In this document: piece by piece, positions 39,266 to 46,933 of the stretch
How positions within the stretch are numbered: the stretch's first letter is position 1
How the letters are laid out: each line of letters begins with the position of its first letter
Assembly: GCF_015776785.2 (NCBI RefSeq)
Contig: NZ_LFMD02000003.1
Coordinates: forward strand, 583,798 to 647,797
Source of the DNA: Kitasatospora sp. SUK 42
GTDB lineage: Bacteria > Actinomycetota > Actinomycetes > Streptomycetales > Streptomycetaceae
Direction of reading: 5' to 3'
Length of the DNA stretch: 64,000 bases
Translations under genes and position numbers: made by a program
Notes under the pieces: generated by a model
Told to the model about the DNA's origin: nothing
What the model saw: the letters and a program-made list of their open reading frames with translations, nothing else
The model's database searches: none

Positions 39266-39763
39266 TCAGTCGGCCAGGCGGCGGGCCATCCAGACGTCGT
39301 CCACGTAGCGGCCGTCGATCAGGAACTCCTCGGCGAGCGAGCCCTCGACCACGAAGCCGCAGCTCTCGTACAGCCGGCGGGCCGGGGCGTTCCAGCCGAG
39401 CACCCGCAGGGTCATCTTGCGGGCGCCCGCGGCCCGGGCCGCGTCGCAGGCCGCCTCGACCAGGCGGCGGCCTATGCCCCGGCCGCGCACCGCGTCGTCC
39501 ACGGCCAGGCCCTGGATCTGCCGGACGTGCCGGTTGACGGCCAGCCGGGTCGCCGGGACCTGGCGGGTGTAGCCGACGATCCGGCCGTCCAGGACGGCGA
39601 CCAGGTACTGGTCGGGGGTGTGCGCGTCGTCGAACATCGTGTTCCCGGCGCGCGGCTGCGGGGAGACGTCGGACAGGGTGGACCAGGAGGCCCGGTCGAG
39701 GGCGGCGAGTTCGCGGTCGTCCTCGGGCTGCGCGGACCGGATGATCAGATCGTCGTTGGGCAT
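39266..39763 (-). CDS. GNAT-family N-acetyltransferase
   Basis: This 165-residue single-domain GNAT has the acetyl-CoA loop VRGRGIGRRLVEAA and the late NAPARRLYESCGFVVEG motif shared by RimI-like enzymes. The substrate is unknown. ATG 39763 (PNDDLIIRSA) is preferred; ATG 39772 adds three residues. It is divergent from the epimerase at 39828, sharing 64 bases of promoter space. Confidence 0.85.
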   Translation of the reverse strand: MPNDDLIIRSAQPEDDRELAALDRASWSTLSDVSPQPRAGNTMFDDAHTPDQYLVAVLDGRIVGYTRQVPATRLAVNRHVRQIQGLAVDDAVRGRGIGRRLVEAACDAARAAGARKMTLRVLGWNAPARRLYESCGFVVEGSLAEEFLIDGRYVDDVWMARRLAD

Positions 39764-39827
39764 GCGCGCCATGCTAATGAGACGCCTGCGACGGGTGGCG
39801 GGGATTCGGAGCTGCGAGGATGGTCGC

Positions 39828-40733
39828 ATGCGCATCGCTGTCACGGGCTCCACGGGATTGATCGGTTCGGCACTGGTCCGCTCGCTGCTGGCGGACGGCC
39901 ATGAGGTGGTCCGGCTGGTCCGGCGCCGCTCCAGGACGGGCCCGCAGCCCGACGGCAGCACGGCGATCGGCTGGAACCCGCTGCTCGGCCAGGTCGAGCG
40001 GGACGGGCTCGCCGGGGTCGAGGCCGTGGTGCACCTGGCCGGCGCCGGGGTCGGCGACCACCGCTGGACGGACTCCTACAAGCGGGACATCCGGGAGAGC
40101 CGGGTGTACGGCACCGAGACGCTGGCCGTCGCGCTGGCGGAGCTGAAGGAGCCGCCGCGGGTCCTCGTCAGCGCCTCCGCGGTCGGCTGGTACGGGCAGA
40201 CCGGCGACCGGGTCATCGACGAGGACTCCCCCGCCGGCGAGGACTTCCTGGCCGAGGTGTGCCTGGAGTGGGAGGCGGCCGCGCGACCGGCCGAGCGGGC
40301 CGGGATCCGGGTCGTCCACCCGCGCACCGGGCTGGTGCTCTCCCCGGCCGGGGGCGCGGGCGCACGGCTGTTCCCGCTGTTCAAGCTGGGTCTGGGCGGG
40401 CGGCTCGGCAGCGGACGGCAGTACTGGAGCTTCATCTCGCTGGCCGACGAGGTGGCCGCGCTACGCTTCCTGATCGACCGGGAGGACCTGTCCGGCGCCT
40501 TCAACCTCACCGCGCCGGAGCCGGCGACCAACGCCGAGCTGACCGCGGCGCTCGGCCGGGCGCTGCACCGGCCGACACCGTTCCCGGTGCCGGAGGCGGT
40601 GCTCCGGACGGTGCTCGGGGAGCTGGCGGTCGAGGTGGTCGGCAGCCACCGGGTGGTGCCGCGGCGGCTGCTCGACGCCGGGTTCCGCTTCGCACACCCG
40701 GACGTCGACTCGGCGGTGCGGGCGGCACTCTGA
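39828..40733 (+). CDS. TIGR01777-type NAD(P)-binding epimerase-like protein
   Basis: The 301-residue protein is an extended short-chain dehydrogenase: nucleotide motif AVTGSTGLIGSALVRSL, then VLVSASAVGWYGQTGD, and the family-specific C-terminal LLDAGFRFAHPDVDSAV (DUF1731). Members of this family have no firmly known substrate. GAGGA lies nine bases before ATG 39828. Confidence 0.9.
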   Translation: MRIAVTGSTGLIGSALVRSLLADGHEVVRLVRRRSRTGPQPDGSTAIGWNPLLGQVERDGLAGVEAVVHLAGAGVGDHRWTDSYKRDIRESRVYGTETLAVALAELKEPPRVLVSASAVGWYGQTGDRVIDEDSPAGEDFLAEVCLEWEAAARPAERAGIRVVHPRTGLVLSPAGGAGARLFPLFKLGLGGRLGSGRQYWSFISLADEVAALRFLIDREDLSGAFNLTAPEPATNAELTAALGRALHRPTPFPVPEAVLRTVLGELAVEVVGSHRVVPRRLLDAGFRFAHPDVDSAVRAAL

Positions 40734-41181
40734 CGGCCGCTCCGGGGGCGGCCGGTGCCCCGCGTGCGCGCACTCCGGGGCTGGGGCCGCTCCATGCGTG
40801 CGCGCACTCCGCGGACGGGCCCGTGCCACGCGTGCGCCCGCTCCGCGCGTAGGCCCGCTACGGCATTCGCCCTGGCCAGGGGCATATGCCGGGCGGAGGT
40901 CGGAGGGGGCTCCGGGAGGGGGCGCACAGGAGCACACGGCGGGCGCGTCGCACGCCCCCGGTGACCGTACGCGCCCACCGGCCCGGCAATCCGGCCACTG
41001 CGGCGCACTGTCCGTGACCGCGCCCCCGCCCGGTGCCGCACCACCCCGTTCGACCCCCGGATCCGGTCCGGTGCGCCTGTCTGGTGCTCACACCGACTGG
41101 GCATCACCTTCGTCGGACCGTGTCCCGGCACCCCGCTGCCTGCGTCGGCCGGAGCCCCGGGACCAGGGAGGGAGCACGCCA
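40734..41181. repeat. Non-coding region with three 34-bp-spaced repeats
   Basis: GCGTGCGCGCACTCCG occurs at 40762 and 40796, and a diverged copy at 40830, at exact 34-base spacing. Each contains the palindrome GTGCGCGCAC or its remnant. The rest of these 448 bases has no convincing gene; GGGAGGGAG just before 41182 is the binding site of the next gene. Short frames here are not supported. Confidence 0.6.
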
Positions 41182-42513
41182 GTGCCCACGTACGACTTCA
41201 CCCGCCGCGCCCGTCGCCCGTCCGACCCGGACGTCGTCGTGGTCGGCGCCGGCCTCGCGGGCCTGGCCGCCGCCCGCGCACTCACCGGCCACGGCCTCAC
41301 CGTTCAGGTCCTGGAGACCACCGACCGGATCGGCGGCCGGATGGCCACCCGCGAGTTGGACGGATTCCGCCTCGACGACGGCAGCCACCTGCTGAACACC
41401 GCGTTCCCCGAACTACGCCGGGCCCTCGACCTCGACCGCCTGGACCTGCGCCCGCTCGCGCCCGGCGTGCTCGTGCACAGCGCCGGCCGCCGCCACCGCG
41501 CCGGGGACCCTCAGCTCACCACCGCCCGGCAGGCCGCCACCCGGGCACCCCTCGGCAGTCCGCTGGACAAGGCCCGGCTGGGCAGCTGGCTCACCCGGAT
41601 CGCCACCACCCCGGCCGCCCGGCTCCAGGCCCGCCCCGAAACCACCACCGCCCGCGCGCTGGCCGGCCACGGGCTCGCCCCGCGCACCGTCGACGGCTTC
41701 CTGCGGCCGCTGCTCAGCGCACTGCTCAGCGATCCGACCCTCGGCACCAGCAGCCGGATCGCCGACCTGGTGCTGCGCTCGTACGCCCGCGGACGCCTCT
41801 GTCTGCCCGCCGACGGGATCGCGGCCGTGCCGGCCCAGCTGGCCGCCGTACTTCCCGCCGGCACCGTCCGGACCGGGGTGCAGGTCACCTCGATCGCCGC
41901 CGACGGCGTGGAAACCCTCGCCCACGGGCGGATCGGCGCCCAGGCCGTGGTCGTCGCCACCGACGCCCGCTCCGCCTCGGAACTGCTACCCGGCCTGCGA
42001 CTGCCGGACTTCCACCCCGTCACCACCTTCTTCCACGCGGCCGACCGCGCCCCGCTGGGCGAGGCGGTGCTGCTGCTCGACGCCGACCGGCCGAACGGGC
42101 ACCCGCCGCTGGTCTCGCACTCGCTGGTGCTCAGCGAACTGCACCCGTCCTACGCCCCCTCCGGGCAGGCGCTGATCGCCACCACCGTGCTCGGCCGGCG
42201 CTCCTTCGACGCGGGCGGCCCGGCCGGGCTGGAACCGGCCGTCCGGGCCCGGCTCGCCGAGCTGTACGGCGCCTCGACGGCGAACTGGCAGTTCCTCAGC
42301 GTGCGGCACGTCCCCGACGCACTGCCCGCGATGCCGCCGCCGCACAACCCCCGCCGCCCGGTGCGGCTGGTGGCCGGGCTGTACGTCGCCGGGGACCACC
42401 GGGACACCAGCACCGTGCAGGGCGCGCTGGTCTCCGGGCGACGGGCGGCGCAGGCGGTGCTGCGCGACCTCGGCCTGCCGGCCGGGGCGCGGGAGGCCGA
42501 GGCGGCGGCCTGA
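41182..42513 (+). CDS. FAD-dependent amine-oxidase-type oxidoreductase
   Basis: The 443-residue protein begins with a dinucleotide-binding motif (DVVVVGAGLAGLAAARAL) and IGGRMATRELDGFRLDDGSH, as in amine oxidases and phytoene desaturase-like enzymes. The C-terminal FAD motif is LYVAGDHRDTSTVQGALVSG. The substrate is unknown; no carotenoid genes are nearby. GGGAGGGAG precedes GTG 41182. Confidence 0.87.
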   Translation: MPTYDFTRRARRPSDPDVVVVGAGLAGLAAARALTGHGLTVQVLETTDRIGGRMATRELDGFRLDDGSHLLNTAFPELRRALDLDRLDLRPLAPGVLVHSAGRRHRAGDPQLTTARQAATRAPLGSPLDKARLGSWLTRIATTPAARLQARPETTTARALAGHGLAPRTVDGFLRPLLSALLSDPTLGTSSRIADLVLRSYARGRLCLPADGIAAVPAQLAAVLPAGTVRTGVQVTSIAADGVETLAHGRIGAQAVVVATDARSASELLPGLRLPDFHPVTTFFHAADRAPLGEAVLLLDADRPNGHPPLVSHSLVLSELHPSYAPSGQALIATTVLGRRSFDAGGPAGLEPAVRARLAELYGASTANWQFLSVRHVPDALPAMPPPHNPRRPVRLVAGLYVAGDHRDTSTVQGALVSGRRAAQAVLRDLGLPAGAREAEAAA

Positions 42514-42849
42514 GGTCCTGGCCGCGGCCCTGGGCCGTGCGGTTCACGGAGGTCGTCGCAGTGCACGGAGGTCGTTGGTGCACGGAGGTCGTTGCGGGCG
42601 AACGGACACGCGAGCGGTCTGCCGGGGTGACAGCCCGACGGCGTGCCAGGATGCCGGAGCGACCGACGTGACCGCGACCTGATCGGCGCGCTCTCCCCGT
42701 TCGGCCCGGCCGTACCGGTGTTCCCGGCCGACTACGAGAGCGACTTCGCCAGGCTGCGCGGCGGCCCGCTGGAACGGGCGGGCTCCGCGTGGCTGGTCCC
42801 GCTCCCGATCGCCCTCGGGGTGGGCGCGGCCCGGTTGCCGAGCAGGGCC
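42514..42849. repeat. Convergent intergenic region with 17-bp repeats
   Basis: Three tandem units of (T)GCACGGAGGTCGTTGG lie at 42543-42596. Each contains GGAGG. The remainder (42600-42849) reads through in one plus frame (from 42643, with DLIGALSPFGPAVPVF) that runs antisense into the next gene; I do not accept it as coding. No clear terminator hairpin was seen. Confidence 0.6.
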
Positions 42850-44724
42850 TCAGATCACCCCCGCCTGACGGGCCGTCTCCTCGAAGGCGCGGGCCACCGG
42901 GCTGCCCCGGTAGGGGGTGAGGCGGCGGTGGAAGTCCCGGACGTACTCCAGCGAGCGGGCCGAGCGCATCTCCCCCGCCGCCCGCAGCGCGTCGGTGGCC
43001 ATGGTGCAGGCCTCGTCGAGGTCGCCCATGCCGAGCCGGGCGGTGGCCAGCACCAGTCGGCAGAAGATCCGGCTGCGCGCGTAGGCGGGCGAGCGCAGTC
43101 GCAGCGACTTCTCGGCGTGCTGCGCGGCGGTGCGCCACTGCTGGAGGTCGCGGTAGCAGTGGGCGAACTCGTCGGAGAGCTGGGCCTCGTCGAAGTACCG
43201 TGCCCAGGCGGGCAGTTCGTCGCCCGTCCGGGAGGCGGCCAGCGACCGCTCGGCCCGTACCAGTGCCGTGGTGCAGGACCGGACGTCGCCCAGCAGGCCG
43301 TGCCCACGCGCCTCGGCGGCGTGCATCAGCGACTGGACCACCGGCGGCACGGCGGTGCCCACGCCCTGCTGGGCCACCCTGGCGAGCTGGACGGCCTCCC
43401 GGCCGTGGCCCAGGTGGACGGCCTGCTGGCTCATCGTCACCAGGACGTAGCCGCCGAGCGCTCGGTCCCCCGCGGCCTGGGAGAGGCGCAGCGCCTGGAC
43501 GAAGTAGCGCTGGGCGAGGCCGTGCGCCGCGATGTCGAAGGACGTCCAGCCGGCCAGCCTGGTCAGGTCGGCGACCGCCCCGAACAGGGCCCGGCCGATC
43601 TGCTCGCCGTAGCGGCCGCGCAGCATCGGCTCGGCCTCGCTCTCCAGGTAGCGGACCAGCGCCTGGCGGGCGTGGCCGCCGCCGTAGGCGTGGTCGAGCG
43701 CACGGAAGAGGTCGCCGACGGCGCGGATGGCGGCGATGTCGCCGCGGCCGACCCGCAGGGTGGGGCGGGACTCGCGGGCCGGGTCGGTGTACGGGGGTTC
43801 GACGGCGGTGGGCGGGCGGCGGCTCTGGATGGGCACCCGGCCGATGGGGGCGGCGGTGCCGGTGGTACCGGAGGTGCTGCGGGAGCCCGGGGCGCCCGGG
43901 GTGTGGATGCCCTGGGCCTGGACGCGCGCCGGGCCCGGGGCGGGTGCGCCCGGCGCGTTCTGCCTGGGCGTTTCGGCGGGCGGGGCGCCCGGGCTCGGCG
44001 GGCCGGTGGCGGTGTCCGGGCGGGCCAGTGTGGAGCCGTCCCGGGCGACCCGCTCGTCGGTGCGACCGATCAGCCAGTCCCGGCTGGGGACGACCAGGCC
44101 GGCCGGGGTGAAGGCGATCCGGCGCAGCTCGGACTGCGGGCCGTTGTCCTTGCGCCACATGCTCGCCACGATGTCCACCGCCTCCTGCGGGGTCTCGGCG
44201 AACTCCAGGCCCGCGTAGACCGGGGCGCAGGCGTCCAGGCCGAGGTCCTGGGCGGTGAGGCGGCGGCCGAGGCGGCGGGTGAAGACCTCGGCGATCAGTG
44301 CCGGGGTCGCGCCGCGGGGCTGCTGGCCGCGCAGCCAGCGGGTGACGGAGGTCTTGTCGTAGCGCAGGTCGAGGCCGTGCTCCAGGCCGAGCTGGTCGAC
44401 CCGGCGGGCCAGGCCGGCGTGCGAGAAGCCGGCCTCCTCGATCAGCGCGGCGAGCTGGCCGTTCTGCGGGGTGGGGCCGGTGTGGCTGGTCGTGCGCGCG
44501 GGCGCGGGCGCGGCGGTGGCTTCGTGCCGGTCGGGTGTGGCCTGCACGGGCAGCCGCGGTTCGTCGGTGGCCGATGCGTCGGCGGTCAGCGTGTCGGCCG
44601 TCAGGGCGTCGGGGGCCGGGGCGTCGGGGGCGTCCGGAAGGGCCCGGCCGACCGGGCCTCGGTGCTGGCCGAGCGGGTCGAGCGGTCCGTACGCCGGGCT
44701 GTCGGTTGCAGGCCGTTGGGGCAT
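42850..44724 (-). CDS. NsdA-like TPR regulator
   Basis: The 624-residue protein has a disordered Pro/Ala start, then a DNA-binding-like segment (AGFSHAGLARRVDQLGLEHG, DKTSVTRWLRGQQPRG) near residues 95-140, a second low-complexity Pro/Gly linker (about 235-310) and a C-terminal TPR superhelix (AVQLARVAQQGVG, AAQHAEKSLRLR). It closely resembles NsdA, a negative regulator of sporulation and antibiotic production in Streptomyces coelicolor, as I recall its sequence. The linkers are longer than I remember for NsdA, so it may be a paralogue. ATG 44724 (PQRPATDSPAY) is used. Confidence 0.82.
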   Translation of the reverse strand: MPQRPATDSPAYGPLDPLGQHRGPVGRALPDAPDAPAPDALTADTLTADASATDEPRLPVQATPDRHEATAAPAPARTTSHTGPTPQNGQLAALIEEAGFSHAGLARRVDQLGLEHGLDLRYDKTSVTRWLRGQQPRGATPALIAEVFTRRLGRRLTAQDLGLDACAPVYAGLEFAETPQEAVDIVASMWRKDNGPQSELRRIAFTPAGLVVPSRDWLIGRTDERVARDGSTLARPDTATGPPSPGAPPAETPRQNAPGAPAPGPARVQAQGIHTPGAPGSRSTSGTTGTAAPIGRVPIQSRRPPTAVEPPYTDPARESRPTLRVGRGDIAAIRAVGDLFRALDHAYGGGHARQALVRYLESEAEPMLRGRYGEQIGRALFGAVADLTRLAGWTSFDIAAHGLAQRYFVQALRLSQAAGDRALGGYVLVTMSQQAVHLGHGREAVQLARVAQQGVGTAVPPVVQSLMHAAEARGHGLLGDVRSCTTALVRAERSLAASRTGDELPAWARYFDEAQLSDEFAHCYRDLQQWRTAAQHAEKSLRLRSPAYARSRIFCRLVLATARLGMGDLDEACTMATDALRAAGEMRSARSLEYVRDFHRRLTPYRGSPVARAFEETARQAGVI

Positions 44725-45033
44725 GTCAGTCAACACCTCTCGGACGTCGCACCGGGCTCTACCAGCACTTCGGCGGCCCGGGGCGGCGCCCCCTGTCGGG
44801 AATCGGCGTGAATGTAGCGAGCATTCGGGCGCTATGGGTGGATCTGACCGAGCAATCCTCCGAACGGGTGAAGCATTCGCGCCCATTGTGGGGAAGCGAG
44901 GCCAGGACGGGTTTGGCCTTTCGCGGTCGAACCGCCGCTCACCCGTCATGGCGGTTCCCTCCACAACCCACCCGGGTGCTGTGGCGGTCCGCCACATGGG
45001 AGCCGCGCCGCCGGATTCCTACCGTTCTCGGCC
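44725..45033. promoter_or_regulatory. Divergent region, NsdA-like gene and bdhA
   Basis: These 309 bases carry a 7-bp inverted repeat GTGGCGG-T-CCGCCAC (44981-44995) about 40 bases before bdhA, a plausible operator. TACCGT (45020-45025) lies eight bases before the bdhA ATG, suggesting a leaderless transcript. GCATTCG(G/C)GCGC occurs twice (near 44822 and 44873). Confidence 0.45.
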
Positions 45034-45795
45034 ATGGACACCTCTACTGCCCGCCCGCTCGACGGCCGTACGGCCCTGGTCACCGGGGCCGCCTCGGGCA
45101 TCGGCCGGGCCTGCGCCGAGACCTTCGCCGAGGCCGGCGCCCTCGTCTACGTCGTCGACCTCGCGGCCGGACCGGCCGGGGAGCTCGCGGAGCGGATCGG
45201 CGGGCGCGCGATCGTCGCCGACCTCGCCGACCCGGAGGCCGTGGACGCCCTGCCGGACGACGCCGACATCGTGGTCAACAACGCCGGTCTCCAACACGTC
45301 GCGCCCGTGCACGAGTTCCCGATCGACCGCTTCACCCTCATCCAACGCGTGATGGTGGAGGCCCCGTTCCGCATCCTGCGCCGCACGCTCCCCCACATGT
45401 ACGCGCAGGAGTGGGGCCGGATCGTCAACATCTCCTCCGTCCACGGCCTGCGCGCCAGCGCCTTCAAGTCCGCGTACGTCACCGCCAAGCACGCCCTGGA
45501 GGGGCTCAGCAAGACCGTCGCCCTGGAGGGCGCCCCCTACGGCGTCACCAGCAACTGCCTCAACCCGGGCTACGTCCGGACCCCCCTGGTGGAGAAGCAG
45601 ATCGCCGCCCAGGCACTGGCCCACGGCATCCACGAGGACGAGGTCGTCGAGCGGATCATGCTCGACCGCACCGCCCTCAAGCGCCTCATCGAACCCTCCG
45701 AGGTCGCCGCCCTCGCCCTCTACCTCTGCACCCCGCCCGCCTCCTACGTCACCGGCGCCAGCCTCCCCATCGACGGCGGCTGGACGGCGCACTGA
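45034..45795 (+). CDS. bdhA: 3-hydroxybutyrate dehydrogenase (SDR family)
   Basis: This 253-residue short-chain dehydrogenase oxidises 3-hydroxybutyrate to acetoacetate with NAD. It shows TGAASGIGRACAETF, the NNAG motif, Ser in NISSVHGLRAS, the catalytic pair in SAYVTAKHALEG, and GYVRTPLVEKQIAAQA, which is typical of hydroxybutyrate dehydrogenases. No ribosome binding site is visible. I expect its functional partners to be the MHS transporter and PucR regulator now found at 54.4-57.7 kb. Confidence 0.9.
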   Translation: MDTSTARPLDGRTALVTGAASGIGRACAETFAEAGALVYVVDLAAGPAGELAERIGGRAIVADLADPEAVDALPDDADIVVNNAGLQHVAPVHEFPIDRFTLIQRVMVEAPFRILRRTLPHMYAQEWGRIVNISSVHGLRASAFKSAYVTAKHALEGLSKTVALEGAPYGVTSNCLNPGYVRTPLVEKQIAAQALAHGIHEDEVVERIMLDRTALKRLIEPSEVAALALYLCTPPASYVTGASLPIDGGWTAH

Positions 45796-46402
45796 GCGTT
45801 CTCCATTTCGGGGCAATCAAAATCAAAACAAAACAAGAAAAATAAAATAGAAACGAGCACGCCGACCCTCCTCCAGCCAGGAGGGTCGGCGCACTACAGC
45901 CCAAGCAAAACAGGGCCAAAATTGGATGCCGCTTCTCCGCACATCGAGAGGCGGCATCCAAAAAGAAAAAAATCAAGGCAGAATTTTGTGGCACCTCTTC
46001 GACATGCCGAAGAGGTGCCACTCCGAAATGAGATCTCGCCGCCCAATATGAGACCGGAAAAACAGGACAGGGGGACTGGAGAGAATTGAATAAAAAAATT
46101 GATCCGTCCCCCGAGAGAGATGGTCGGATCCAAAATCAAAGGCACCACAGAGGTCGCCACTCTTACCCTCTACCCCACATCACCAGCACGGTGCCCCTCC
46201 AAGAGGGAGGCTCGCACACGACGCTTCAAGACCGCAGAATGGAAGGAGAAATGAAAATTTGTGGCGCCTCCTCGACGAATCGAGGAGGCGCCACCAAAGG
46301 AAGAAGCCATCCGAAAAATAAGCCCGGCCCCTCGGTGAGTCGAGGGGCCGGGCCAAACACTCGGACCCCTTGCCGCCACCCTGAGCAAGCCAGGTGAAAT
46401 CG
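45796..46402. other. AT-rich hairpin array at the left edge of the accessory region
   Basis: This stretch is far richer in A and T than any other in the window and has no convincing gene. It holds perfect or near-perfect stems: H1 45861-45890 (12 bp), H2 45924-45959 (14 bp, one T-G), H3 45988-46021 (14 bp), H4 46070-46112 (10 bp, long AT-rich loop), H5 46261-46294 (15 bp) and H6 46322-46353 (13 bp). Starts are spaced 63, 64 and, for H5-H6, 61 bases. Linkers are A-rich on the plus strand, so on the minus strand most stems are followed by U-runs. H3 and H5 share GTGGCRCCTCYTCG. It may be stacked terminators for the convergent genes or a multi-hairpin RNA. Confidence 0.7.
46310..46353 (-). terminator. 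Intrinsic terminator of the NUDIX/TPR-regulator unit
   Basis: On the minus strand GCCCGGCCCCTCG and CGAGGGGCCGGGC (loop ACTCAC) are followed by TTATTTTTCGG. It begins 50 bases past the NUDIX stop and is the textbook terminator of the array. Confidence 0.8.
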
Positions 46403-46903
46403 TCAACCATGCCACGAATCGAGGGAGACGCTAGGCCCATTGTTGAGGTAGCTGAGTAGAGCCGACCTGGTGGTGGAGACGAATCCGTCCGGCACGGCGT
46501 CGGCGTCGGCCCACGCGACTTCCGAGTGCTTGTCGGGCTCCCCGTTCGTAAGCTTGCCGGACCACCGGTGAGCGGCGAAAACGACGGTCAGGAAGCCGTT
46601 GGGCGCCTCGACGCCTCGGGCCCCGTGAATGATGTGGGCCAGTCGCAGATCCTCTGGAGAGACGATGAGTCCGGTCTCCTCCTTGAGTTCGCGAACCGCC
46701 GTCTCCGTGATCGGTTCGCCGGGTTCGCTCTTGCCGACGGGAAGATCCCACAGGCCTTGGGCGAACTTGGCTTTGGGCCCTCGTCGCAGGAGGACAACAC
46801 GCTGGGCTTCGAGGTCGTGAACGATCACGGCGGCCACCAGCAGCGTCATCGACTCCGTAGCGGGCTTGAGGGCAGCAGTCTGATCGGAGGTCGGCTGAGC
46901 CAC
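46403..46903 (-). CDS. NUDIX hydrolase
   Basis: The 166-residue protein has a complete NUDIX box (GKSEPGEPITETAVRELKEE followed by TGL), so it should hydrolyse a nucleoside-diphosphate-linked substrate with Mg. The region before it (VVLLRRGPKAKFAQGLWDLP) is typical. The substrate is unknown. It lies 30 bases downstream of the TPR regulator and is probably co-transcribed. Codon use is less GC-biased than in flanking housekeeping genes, consistent with transfer. Confidence 0.92.
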   Translation of the reverse strand: MAQPTSDQTAALKPATESMTLLVAAVIVHDLEAQRVVLLRRGPKAKFAQGLWDLPVGKSEPGEPITETAVRELKEETGLIVSPEDLRLAHIIHGARGVEAPNGFLTVVFAAHRWSGKLTNGEPDKHSEVAWADADAVPDGFVSTTRSALLSYLNNGPSVSLDSWHG

Positions 46904-46933
46904 GTCGGTCGGGTCCTTCCTTCGGTGCGGCTG

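Noticed and set aside
42643-44811. 722-residue plus-strand frame opposite the NsdA-like gene
   Set aside because: Antisense to a well-supported gene. Its first ~70 residues look slightly protein-like, but no binding site or family supports it.
45796-46402. CRISPR array or tRNA cluster
   Set aside because: The hairpins are not identical repeats with unique spacers of fixed length, no cas genes are nearby, and no cloverleaf or T-loop sequence is present.
45749-46415. Minus-strand frames (90, 88 and 81 residues) in the AT-rich array
   Set aside because: They run through the hairpins, lack binding sites and have odd composition (FLFYFSCFVLILI). They are chance frames in AT-rich DNA.
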